A DNA stretch of 56,150 nucleotides from Ichthyophonus hoferi (lineage: Eukaryota; Opisthokonta; Ichthyosporea; Ichthyophonida; Ichthyophonidae): positions 136,202-192,351 of the forward strand of contig NAOQ01000062.1 of assembly GCA_002751075.1 (NCBI GenBank), read 5' to 3'. Made by a program: the position numbers and the translations under genes. Positions 24,541 to 34,900 of this stretch are shown piece after piece (position 1 is the first letter of the stretch; the number at the start of each line of letters is the position of its first letter). The notes beneath the pieces were generated by a model that made no database searches, was not told the origin of the DNA, and worked only from the letters and a program-made list of their open reading frames with translations.

Positions 24541-25455
24541 AAAATTTCCGAGAGGAATATCTCTCTACTTTGCAGTTACCCTTGGCAAGAGGTCATACAC
24601 CTCTTTTGGGCCAAACTTCTACTTCTAACCAAAAACTATATAAACCATCATCAAGGGATCCTGACTTTAATGTGTTATTTTAATAAAAGACTTGTACAAA
24701 GGACTTAGTTTCTTTGGTCATTTTATTAAGAAGTCATTTATGTCGTGAGTAGGAGAGAGGCACCTACTCCATAACTAACAAAGTTAAATAGAGATCGGTC
24801 ATATCATCAGCAACCAAGTTAGTAGCCGTGGAGGAAGAAGAAACAGCAGTCCAGAACAATTCTTTTCAGGAGACTAGACTGAAGATTAAAAGGCTTTGCA
24901 AAAGCACATCCTATGCCTAACAACAGTGATTATGAATCTATCAGCTTGATAGATTTCCGCATCACGTCATTGTTGCACATGTATAAACACATTCACCAGT
25001 AGGAACCCAACGTTTCTTCTCTGTTAGCATATCCTCAGGAACAAGTTATCCAATGATTATTGAAAGAATCATTCAGGAACTTATATATTAAGTGTGGTTG
25101 TAAACAAATCAGCCAATGACTATTCAAAAAATCATTCTTGAATCTGTGTATCACGTGTGTATCATCAAGCATTATATGCACGATTCAAACCAATGACCAA
25201 TACTATTTAAAAACCATGGCAAATTTACACTCGAGACTGCACTAAACATTTAGACCTAATTAAATACAATTAGTAACATCATTAAATTAATTAAATTAAT
25301 TAATTAATGTTCAAGTCTTAATTACTAATTGTAACATCATTCGAAACGTTTCTTAACATTTAAAAGTTTAATGCTATATAATGTTAAAGTAGGAATATTT
25401 AATTAATTTAGGTGTTTTATTCTATAGTATAAGAATCTGCGGTAGTTCTAGCGAC
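24541..25455. other. non-coding stretch with AATTAATT-rich inverted repeat
   Basis: Nothing coding seen. At about 25,267-25,335 ACAATTAGTAA and TTACTAATTGT form an inverted pair around an AATTAATT run, each followed by ACATCATT-like sequence. This may be the remains of a small element. Confidence 0.45.
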
Positions 25456-26290
25456 TTATCCACAGTCTTTGAGATTTCCAATTGGTTGGCATATATTACT
25501 AGCCACTTGATCCAATCTGTCCTTAAGGTACTGTTGTTGTGGTAGAGGTTCTATTGAGGGCACATATACCGACTCTCTAGGTAACTGGCTGTAGTCATTA
25601 TACCCCTGTTTTAATTCAGAGGTAATCGATGCTTTGATTCGCGTAAGTGATAAGGTGGAAGTTGTACAATGAGACCAATCAGTAAGGGATGCCATATTAC
25701 AATATAAGTAATAACCATTGTCACTATTTAAAGTTAATAAGCAATTCTCTAACTTCGGAAAGAGGTATAGATCTGGACACTGATTATCGTATGTTAGTGC
25801 CAACAATGGACCAGACATTACAATAACGATGTGATTATTTTAAACATATAATTAATTGCAAATTTTTGTGTGTATTGCGAATGCTTTCATATTTTTACTA
25901 CTGTTACCACGTATGTGTGTGTGGCTGGGGCCCTTCATTTCCGTTTTCATTTATACTTTTCTGATCTTTATCGTGCGTGTCAATTGCGGTTAACACCTAT
26001 CTAATTGTATTCATTATCGTAAATGTGACTGATTGTAAAGATTATTATTGGCTAATCCAACCTACGATAAGTTACAGAGACCCACTAGAATTGTCTGATC
26101 TTACAGAGATACTTAACTACTATTGTGTTCTCCTTTAGATAGCATCACTGATGTTAGTGTTCATATACCGTAGACTATGTATTGACAAATTCGATCTACT
26201 TATTAGAGAACGGTATCCGATTAACTAAAATAAGACGGATGATTGCATCACCACTTGTTATCAGGGTTTTGGCTAAACTATGTGTTCATT
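25437..26290 (+). repeat. duplicated block, right copy
   Basis: Partner of 20,776-21,240. The shared part is 25,437-25,470 and about 25,990-26,290. The extra middle segment includes an open frame on the minus strand (25,456-25,818). Confidence 0.6.
25456..25818 (-). CDS. unrecognised intronless 120-residue open frame
   Basis: Not recognised. The frame runs from ATG 25818 to TAA at the end of the shared GACTTATCCACAG motif. Composition is not that of random AT-rich translation: few Lys and Asn runs, five Cys, many Leu, Tyr, Ser and Pro (YDNQCPDLYLFPKLENC, LTLNSDNGYYLYCNM, ESVYVPSIEPLPQQQ). No signal peptide or membrane span. It lies in the segment that is absent from the left duplicated block, so it could be a transposed or captured gene piece, a terminal exon of a gene whose other exons I cannot see, or a chance frame. 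Confidence 0.35.
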   Translation of the reverse strand: MSGPLLALTYDNQCPDLYLFPKLENCLLTLNSDNGYYLYCNMASLTDWSHCTTSTLSLTRIKASITSELKQGYNDYSQLPRESVYVPSIEPLPQQQYLKDRLDQVASNICQPIGNLKDCG

Positions 26291-26370
26291 CGCATTTAAC
26301 AATCTTGTAACATATCATTATAATCATTTAGTATTTTTCTTTTAGCAATTATTATCACATATGTAGTCTG

Positions 26371-26650
26371 GAAAAATAGTTAGTGCAATCTGTTGGTCTT
26401 AAATGATAATCCCAGATGATCAATCAAAATTGAACCAGCCAATGGCAGAGGCTCTGCGACTGTAAAATAAGCCATCTCAGATCGTAATGTTTTGCGGTCC
26501 AGATACGTTGCTTAAGCATCCTGACTAAGACAAGTCCTGCTGACTTTTTTAATATTTAAAAAATATGTCTTACGTTCAAACTCCCTTCAGTTCGGTATTC
26601 TCTTTCCTTCTAAACGAATATAGGTCACAGGAGCACTCTTGTCTCCAACA
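26371..26650 (+). repeat. dispersed LTR-like repeat, copy 3
   Basis: Begins near TGGAAAAATAGTTAGTGCAA, with CAAAATTGAACCAGCCAATG, CTGCTGACTTTTTTAATATT and TCGGTATTCTCTTTCCTTC. Same orientation as the other copies and directly follows the duplicated block. Confidence 0.7.
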
Positions 26651-26959
26651 TATAAACAAAAAGTATTTTTGTACAAGACGAAGTTTTTGGCTAAACACTT
26701 TTAGTGGCCGAAATACTTCAACAATTATTTCATAATATAAATAGTCTTCATTAATGTTGGCCAGCTGGCCGACTCATTACGCTGTAATTAGAGGTAATAC
26801 TAAATTATTATAGCTGCATGAAGAGATACCCAAATTGATTAAATATTCCTATTTTAACAGATTGATTTGAATGCTGCAAAATAATTTTGGCTGCTCACAT
26901 ATGTTCTTTGGAAGGATCAAAGTTATGAAGTCTGGCTAAACCTGCAATCAGTTTTTCCA

Positions 26960-27250
26960 ACATTAATAGTCTGGAAAAACAGTTGGTGCAATCTATTGGT
27001 GTTAAATGGCAGTCCAGAGTGATCGATCAAAAATGAACTAGCCAATGGCAGAGATCTCGCGACTATATAATAAGCAGCCATTTCAGATCATAGGTTTGGT
27101 TCAAATAGCTATTGGCTTTTTTAACAATAAAAATATGTCATAGCATACCGGTACGTCATGGACACGTTAAAGCGCCCATTAGTTTGGTATTACAAATCCT
27201 AAATGAATATAGGTCAGAGGAACACTCCTATCTCTATTTGCTATTCTCAA
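26960..27250 (+). repeat. dispersed LTR-like repeat, copy 4
   Basis: Begins near AGTCTGGAAAAACAGTTGGT. It has GAACTAGCCAATGGCAGAG, CGACTATATAATAAGC, AATAAAAATATGTCATAGCA and TCCTATCTCTATTTG. Lies 300 bases after copy 3 in the same orientation. Confidence 0.72.
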
Positions 27251-28580
27251 CACAGTCTATCATGTACCTTGACTGGAATCAATGTTTTATAGCGTCCCTC
27301 TGTATGGTACCAGTTCTATCCATTTATGGTTTTAATTATATTACAGGTAAAATTCGTATTGATCGTCACAATTAACACCATTTGAAATTTTAAGTAGATT
27401 ACACATCGCTAACATTCTGACACTATTAACACAATGCGGCAGGTAGGTCACATAACCGCAACCATTTGTCAAATTGGATTTGGACGGAAAAGGTCCCCCA
27501 CAATGTTCCAATTTTTTTTGTTTTAATTAGTAAATTTTAAGCATGAATTTTCTCATATATATTTTTTTATAGAAAAATAGTCGACGAAACTAATCCTGAA
27601 AAAGTGAAAAATTTGTTTTGCAGCAAAAACGCGGTTAAATAGCCTTAATGGCAGAATAAAAGCGACTTTGTTGTCTATATAGCCTCTACACATGGCCCAC
27701 AGGGTACAGTCAACATGTAAGCACATAAGATAAACCGCCATTTATACCGTTTAAGAATAAATACTTATTGTTTTTTATTACAATAAATACTAAATAAGTA
27801 TGCATTCCATAGACTTTCTATGAGCACACCAATTATGTCGTATCTCTCAGACCACCCGCCTTTTAGATATTCCTATTAACATCTATTGCGTAAAAGAATC
27901 AAGAATGAATTATCTTATTGACTAAGACTGAATGTGAGATCGTCACTAAAAAGAATGCGAACGGTATGTAGACTGACGTCCACATGCTTCAAAATAATTT
28001 CGGATCCGATCCATAAAGTATTTTGTACCACTAAAGTCAGGCGTATTCACTATTCACATGTGCATCTACTTTGCATTGCAATATCAGTCCCCTTCTCTTT
28101 AAACAATTAGTAAAGTTAGTAATGAATAATTTTTATAATATTTTTTACTATCAAGGCATGGGATTTGTTTTACAGCGCTACACATACGAGTTTGCATCAG
28201 GACATTATTTGAGCAATTCAAGATAGTTTCAAACTACTGAAACTCCTTTGACTCCGGAATTCCCAATCAGCATTAAGGTTGTTTTTGAATGAGCCTTTAT
28301 AATTTTTAAGAATTATTAAGCGAAAGTGACAAGACGTTTGAATACGTGTAGCATACCAGCACTTTAACGTCTCAAAACAGAAAATAAATACAATACAATT
28401 TCAACAGAGGAGACTGCTCTATCCATTGTATTTAAGTAACAAAGCTGTTAGTTTATTCAATTAGTAATATACCACATTTTAATTTTTACTAATCAGTTAT
28501 CATCTAGGCAGATAAGACCAATCCAATAGTACAATAGTTTAATTATGAATAAAAATTGCCGAATCCTTGCAAGCAGAGCC
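27251..28580. other. upstream region of the CD36-family gene
   Basis: No exons or repeats recognised beyond short AT runs. The distal part is repeat-flanked; the last few hundred bases are the likely promoter. Confidence 0.5.
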
Positions 28581-28587
28581 CTACTCA

Positions 28588-28595
28588 TATAAAAG
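28588..28595 (+). promoter_or_regulatory. TATA box of the CD36-family gene
   Basis: TATAAAAG in GC-richer surroundings (CTACTCATATAAAAGCTCTG), about 100 bases before the ATG at 28691. It would place transcription start near 28,618. This is one of the few clear TATA boxes in the window. Confidence 0.55.
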
Positions 28596-28690
28596 CTCTG
28601 TCTTCGTGCATTTCAGAGCATGCCTAACAAAATACATATTACAAGTCGCCATTGCACGAAGCATTGGTTTGTATTAAGACTTTAGATAAA

Positions 28691-31093
28691 ATGGGTTTCT
28701 GCAATTTCTGCAACAAAAAAGTGGGAGGGATCTCCCTTGTGGTGTCAGGAGTATTATTTTTAGCCTTAGGGGTTGGTATTAATATGCTAATCCCTGGCAT
28801 GATTATACCTGTAGTTGATGAAATTACCATCCCCATGAATACTGATGAGAGTATGGCGACCTTCTCTAGCGCTGGCTCTTCACCCTTCCATGACCATTTA
28901 CATATTTTCAACATTACAAACAAGGAGGAGTGGTTGAACTCTGGAGCGAAGCCACATGTTACAGATAATGGCCCTTATAGTTTCCAGGCTTTTACCACCA
29001 AAGCATTTACCACCTCGAGCCCAGATGGATGCACGGTAGACTTTACCCTAAACACAACATTTGAGAACGACCTTGATGAAAGTGGTCCCAATGTAGATAT
29101 TGATAATGATATTATTTACATGCTCAATCCTGTTATGCTGGGTGCTGCTGCTCTTTTCAAGGGCCTGACCCCTGGCCTCATGGCTGGTGTCATGCCTGGT
29201 GTGTTTCCCCAGATGCTGACCAAGCTGATCGGATTTGATCTTAACATTGTTGGTATTAATGACATTGTCACTAAGGACAAACTTGCTGACCAGTTCAGTA
29301 AAAAGGCATGGACAGTTGCGGCTACTGGACAAGATTTTGCCGCAGCTCCCGGCCTAGTCCAGTATATAGTTGACTATATTGCCACACAGCCTACTAATAA
29401 CCAGGCTCTCATCCGTGAAGCTCTTGTCAAACAGTTCGGCGCTATCCCCTCCAAAGACATGGTTCTAGAGCCTAGTGAATTCTTCATGAACTATCCCGGT
29501 AAGACTATACCTGTAAAGTTTGAAGATGGTAGGGAAGTGGTGGTCACTCTTCCCTCCACTAAGGAAATTTGGCCCGACTATGTTGGCTTTACCAAAAAAG
29601 AGGCCACCACATTGTTGGATTACTTAGGTGGGAAACAGCTTGTGAAATTCCACCTAAGCACCTTGGTCACTGCAATTATGATGGGTCTTGCCGGTGAACC
29701 GGGTATGGTAGATCAGTTCGCCTTGATGGCTCTGAACAATGTAGCTGAGCAGGCTCAATTCCCCGCAATAGCCGGCACAGCTATGTTGTTATCTGGAATT
29801 GGCAGGGCTCCCTGCGGAAACGCAGTTCAAGGAGAGATCAAAACTAATTGTGTAGCAACAGCAACTGCTCTCAACGTAAGAAATGCCGTTCAATTTGGCA
29901 AAATTTGGCAGATAACTGTTCTCAGCGACTACCTGGCTGCACTCACCAAGGGTACCTACCCCATGCTGGATAGCATGAATTTCGGATTAGTTATCAAAGG
30001 TACTGCCAAACAATGGGTTTGGGGTTTCGAGGCCATGGAAGGTGCTGCCATTCCAGGAATTCTTGTTCCAGGTTTGAGCTGGAGGAACCAGACTTTGATT
30101 ACTGGCCAATGCGACCGTTTACAGGTGCAGTCCTGGGACCGTTGGGGCAACAAGTCTTACGTAGACCCCCGAATTTGGCCCAATGCTTGCCCAGGTTTGA
30201 ATACCAATGATCCCATTGAGGCTGGCTTATGCGAAGGTATCAAGATTTTTGGATTCTCTGGTGAACAGTTCCCACGTATGGAGACGCCCGTTTGGCTAGA
30301 TGCTGCCCCTTATGCGAATGAGTACGAAGTTTACATTACCCAGGTCTATCGTAATCTGACCATCAGATATTCTGGAAAGGACGTAGTCGTCAAGGGTATC
30401 ACAATGAACCACTTTATTATTCCCGACGATATCCTTAAGAAAGAATTGTATGATAACGCTGAACTGTATGATGTGACATGCGATGGTCTGCTTGAGGGTG
30501 TGGGTATGGTTGAGTCTCCTGATCCATCCGTTAACGACACCAAGATGGTCTTTGCTGGTGCCTCTTTCCCCCATTTCCTTAACGCTGACCCCAAGTGCTC
30601 TACCGATCTCGTTGACGGGCTTAATCCTAATCATGAAGAGCACGTTAGTTTTTTGAACATCGAACCTTTCTCGGGAACGACCATGCAAACCCGTAAGGCC
30701 CTACAAGCCTTTTTAATGCCCAAGAAAGAACTGCTCAGTGAAAATCACACCCCAGTTACCTATGTGATAGCTGCCAGGGGTTTCACTGTTTCGGTGTTTG
30801 AAGGAATGATGAATGTTCGTTATGCTCCTATTCCTTATTACTATGATGAGCAGTCCTCTACCCTTCATGATGATCTTGCTACAGCCTTTGCAAGCAACCT
30901 ATATCCCCCTCTGAAGTCAGCCTTAGCCATGGTTATTGTGGGTCCCCTTGTTGGTCTTACTATGATAGGAGTTGGTGCCTTCCTTATATATAAGAGCATG
31001 GCTGAAGCCAAGGACAAGGATGATAAGTTTGTTGTTGCTGAGTCCACCTTGGAGATGCAGAATACCTTCGCTGAGAAAAAAGAAAGAATCTAA
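28691..31093 (+). CDS. CD36/LIMP-2 (scavenger receptor B) family protein, 800 residues, intronless
   Basis: Two-pass membrane receptor of the CD36 family, which binds or moves lipids and lysosomal cargo at the surface or in lysosomes. One uninterrupted exon. ATG 28691 is chosen because it directly precedes a short cytosolic head (MGFCNFCNKK) and the first membrane span (about residues 12-40). Family motifs: FNITNKEEWLNSGAKP then GPYSF (residues 73-98), and FPHFLNADP...DGLNPNHEEH...FLNIEPFSGTTM (about 625-665). The second span is about 743-767, followed by a 33-residue tail with no clear dileucine or YxxL signal. Many N-glycosylation sequons are present (NIT at 74, NTT, NQT, NKS, NLT, NDT, NHT). 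Animal members are about 470-520 residues; this one has some 300 extra in the ectodomain, as in the long Dictyostelium Lmp proteins. AATAAA at 31237-31242. Confidence 0.93.
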   Translation: MGFCNFCNKKVGGISLVVSGVLFLALGVGINMLIPGMIIPVVDEITIPMNTDESMATFSSAGSSPFHDHLHIFNITNKEEWLNSGAKPHVTDNGPYSFQAFTTKAFTTSSPDGCTVDFTLNTTFENDLDESGPNVDIDNDIIYMLNPVMLGAAALFKGLTPGLMAGVMPGVFPQMLTKLIGFDLNIVGINDIVTKDKLADQFSKKAWTVAATGQDFAAAPGLVQYIVDYIATQPTNNQALIREALVKQFGAIPSKDMVLEPSEFFMNYPGKTIPVKFEDGREVVVTLPSTKEIWPDYVGFTKKEATTLLDYLGGKQLVKFHLSTLVTAIMMGLAGEPGMVDQFALMALNNVAEQAQFPAIAGTAMLLSGIGRAPCGNAVQGEIKTNCVATATALNVRNAVQFGKIWQITVLSDYLAALTKGTYPMLDSMNFGLVIKGTAKQWVWGFEAMEGAAIPGILVPGLSWRNQTLITGQCDRLQVQSWDRWGNKSYVDPRIWPNACPGLNTNDPIEAGLCEGIKIFGFSGEQFPRMETPVWLDAAPYANEYEVYITQVYRNLTIRYSGKDVVVKGITMNHFIIPDDILKKELYDNAELYDVTCDGLLEGVGMVESPDPSVNDTKMVFAGASFPHFLNADPKCSTDLVDGLNPNHEEHVSFLNIEPFSGTTMQTRKALQAFLMPKKELLSENHTPVTYVIAARGFTVSVFEGMMNVRYAPIPYYYDEQSSTLHDDLATAFASNLYPPLKSALAMVIVGPLVGLTMIGVGAFLIYKSMAEAKDKDDKFVVAESTLEMQNTFAEKKERI

Positions 31094-31929
31094 AACTACC
31101 GAACTTATAGATATTTAAGCCTTCATTGTATATTTTTCAACAAACCACAACGGGCGATTAGTATTATAGTTATCCTACTCATCTGCATTGAAGTCTACTG
31201 ACTCGTCTGGTAGTCGGGCAGGCTTCAATCCACCAAAATAAATATCCATAAATAGTTCTTATTTAAACCATGTTTTTTGTTTATTTTACACCCAGTTATG
31301 TCTCCATTGCATTGTTTTCCCTGTTCCCTAGTATCAGTTACGTGCTTGCATTTTTAGGCAATCGATCGAGTGTTCTAATTGCGTTTTTTTATTATTATTA
31401 AGTTCGTATACTAAAATCTAGTACTATGCCAGTAACCAGACTGGATCTTGCACATTAACTTGAAAATATTTATTTATTGCTTAAGATATATCACTACTTG
31501 GATATACATACTATACGTACATGCATCTTTTAGCCTCACTAGAAAAATTCAAGAAATTTGGGATTGGAAGGTATAGGGTTGTAGCAACATTTAAAGTACC
31601 AAGTGTAGCGTCCAAAATCTGAGCACACATGGAGATGTGTGTATATGCTAGGTACATATATACATGTATTTATGATCCTTGCCTACAATCTAATGTAGTA
31701 CCATTTATCAACAATACAAAACAAAAGCCCTAGAAAATTATAAACGTAGACTGAAAAGAAATACATTTTACTGAGCCTACAGTATACACATTTCTCCATC
31801 ATTGTATTGAACACATATTGCGCAACACACATACGTCTTCTCCTCTTTCTATAACAGTAGGCTTCAGCTAGGCTCCAGAACCAGCCGAAAAGATTAGATC
31901 TAGCTAGTATTAGGCAAACATTAAACGAT
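31094..31929. other. convergent intergenic region, CD36-family gene to BOP1
   Basis: Two 3' UTRs meet here. The poly(A) signal of the upstream gene is at 31237-31242. No other gene seen. Confidence 0.6.
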
Positions 31930-34900
31930 TTACATGAAGAGACGTATAGTACTATCGGCGCCAGAACTGAACAACCATGGCTGCATTGGGTGGAACTTGC
32001 AGTCCAGTACACCTGCGCAAACCGCGTTAGGAATGAACGGTCAGAGATATATATCGCGCCAATATTTTGGTTGATCAGAGAAATTGTTTTATGCATAGTT
32101 GCCACAGAAAGTTGGAATCATATTAGTGCCCAATAGTCGCAAAATGTATAGCAGTTGGCGACTCTACAACATAACTTCGCACAGAGGATATAACCATTTA
32201 TACAAAATCGCTAATCATCTAACCACAACAACATTCAACTACATAATATTATTTCTAGTTGAACGGGCAAAAAAATTTATTCTGAGAGGAAAGAAAAGAG
32301 AGTTGACACTTATTATCTATCGTAAACCCTATGTCCAGTTGTTCACCTTCTCTAGTATTAAATAAAGAAAGGCAGGGAGCGTGGCTGCGAGAAAAAGACA
32401 TTCAAGCTAATATCTACTCATACATATCATGTGGAGAGCACTCCTGAATGCATTTACACTGATGCTTACTTAAGACAGAGTCGTTCGTGTATGTGTAATT
32501 CCATCAATGGTTGTGTTAACGTAGCATCATACAAACTTGCATATAATTATTTATTATAATACCCATCCAGCTTCATGCATATATTGAATGTATGAGGACA
32601 TATATATATATTAAATATAGTAGATAGCAAAGCATAAAAGAGAATGATATCACCCCTAAAACCTCATAAAACCATTCACAATCAACTACGTAACGTACCA
32701 AGGCTACCGGTCTGCTGATGACCCTCCAGCACTTTAACCGGTACAATAAGGGGGTTGTGCAAGAGATCACTGAATACTCGTCCATGGAAAACATGCACCT
32801 GGAGAAAAATAGTAAAGTTAATGGTTTGGATAGTGGAGATAGCATGAAAGTAAGGAGAGAGAAAGGAGCACAGTAGGTAGAATCAGAATGAGTGGCAGGT
32901 GATTAACATATGCGTGTAAGTACTACATATACAGCGTTAAGAGCCCTTATGACTGATCCCATCTATACACACCTACAATAAATATTTTATGGATCCCTTG
33001 TTTTCAGTACAAAGAATACATAATTGAAATAACCTATACCATATACCATATACAAAAAGGCCATCTCGCCCGTATAACTAATTACCACACCATTAGGTAA
33101 CACTATAAGGATATGACCAACAAGAGCCGTGACATTGAACCAACTAGATATGTTAACCCGCCGATTAAAAAGCATGCTACCTTTCCGTCATCACTAGCAG
33201 AGGCAAAGAGTGGGTAGCGCTTGTGGTAAGACACAGCCCGAAGTGCCTGTTTGTGATAGCTGCAAATACCACCAATGAATTAGTATCTTACAGTAGGGTT
33301 GCACTAGTACTATTACCCCAAGATGTTATTATACACGAAAGGGTAATAGGTTTGAGTAAAGGCCTACAACATACACTAACCCTATACCAGCAAAGGGCGA
33401 CATGGATGGGGAGATAACAGGTAAGAATGAATATATGCATATGCTTGTAAGGGGACATAGTAATAGAGAAACAGGCATCACGATGAATAGGGGCAGGTTA
33501 CCGTAGGGTCTTGTATGGCTTCGTGGATAGATCTATATCGAACCAGCACAAACGCTTATCGTAACTACCGATAATCAAATTATCACCTGTATAGAGGCAT
33601 AGTCAATAATCATCCATGATTCACGTCCAATCATGGTAGACCCCAGTTTCTATTTTTATATTCAAACATTGAAGTAGTTATCTCCTTCTTTCTCACTGTT
33701 TTTATCTGCTATATCTATTACCCCTCGGGTTATCTCAAGCTTCTTATTTGCGTTACTATTAAGGTACATGTGTATAGAGGAAGAGCAAATGAATAGACAG
33801 GACTCACCTTGAGGATGAATGTCCATAGATGAGATCCACTTGACACCTGTTGAATGAATAAATAAGTATGCATATATATGTACATTGTGTTAAAAATATA
33901 AAGAATTTGATGAAAACATTCTGAGATGAAGTAAGAAAATATGTGGGAACTAGTGATAAAATAGGTATCAGTTACCAGGGAAATCATTGGGCTTTTATAT
34001 TTAAAATCAGCGAACCCGATCAGAACCATATTAATTATAGAAAATACACCGCTGTGTTCTTAGTCGATAAAGTAGATAGCCTCATAGTAAATAAACGGGA
34101 AAAACCGGTATTCTTTTATCTTGCACATATAAATTTGGCGTTTTCCAAAACATATTTGATCTTATTTCTATAATTATTCAATGTAAGGCCACAGTTATAC
34201 TTCCAATAATAGGGTGTTAGGATAAAATACATATACATACACCAATTTGGCCTACCCTTACATGCGATCCTTTTCAATTTTACTCTTAATATAAAGGTTT
34301 TAAAAGGGACAACTAAATAAATATTAAGAAAATGATAGTTGCACAGCAAACCTACCGGTAATAAGTTTCTTAGTAAGCTCCTGTTTGGCCAGGTTGTAGA
34401 TTCTCACATAACGTTGTGTCTATAGGACATTGATAGTTAGGCTAGTGCTTGTAGTAATTGGGTTGACAAATAGAAAGATAGAGGGAGAGAAGATCGAAAA
34501 TATATTTCTTATCATATTGATCGGACAAATTCATTGCATAGAGCACACATATATCTAATTATCATTCGTATTATTTTATGTCTCAACCAAGAAACATTCT
34601 GAATATAAGGATAGGCTAGAATGGAGGGAGACAGAGAGGGATGTAGTTGGTAGAGAAAGAGAAAGAAGAGAGAGAGAGAGGGAAAAAAAGAAGAAAAAGA
34701 GTACATACAGCAACAAAGAAGAATGGCTTAGTGGGATGGAACAAGACAGATTGAATTTCTCCCTTGGACTTCTTGAATGGTGTCTGTGATCGCCTCTTGC
34801 TGAGCTGGTGGATAACCACTGATCTTGGGCCTTTTATTGGTTAAGGTCAACCAGTAAAAAGAGAGAAAACAACGTTAAAACATAATATTTAAAATTTAAA

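Noticed and set aside
28652-28690. Longer N-terminus for the CD36-family protein
   Set aside because: The upstream in-frame codon is TTG, not ATG. Starting at ATG 28691 gives a short cytosolic head right before the membrane span, as in the family.
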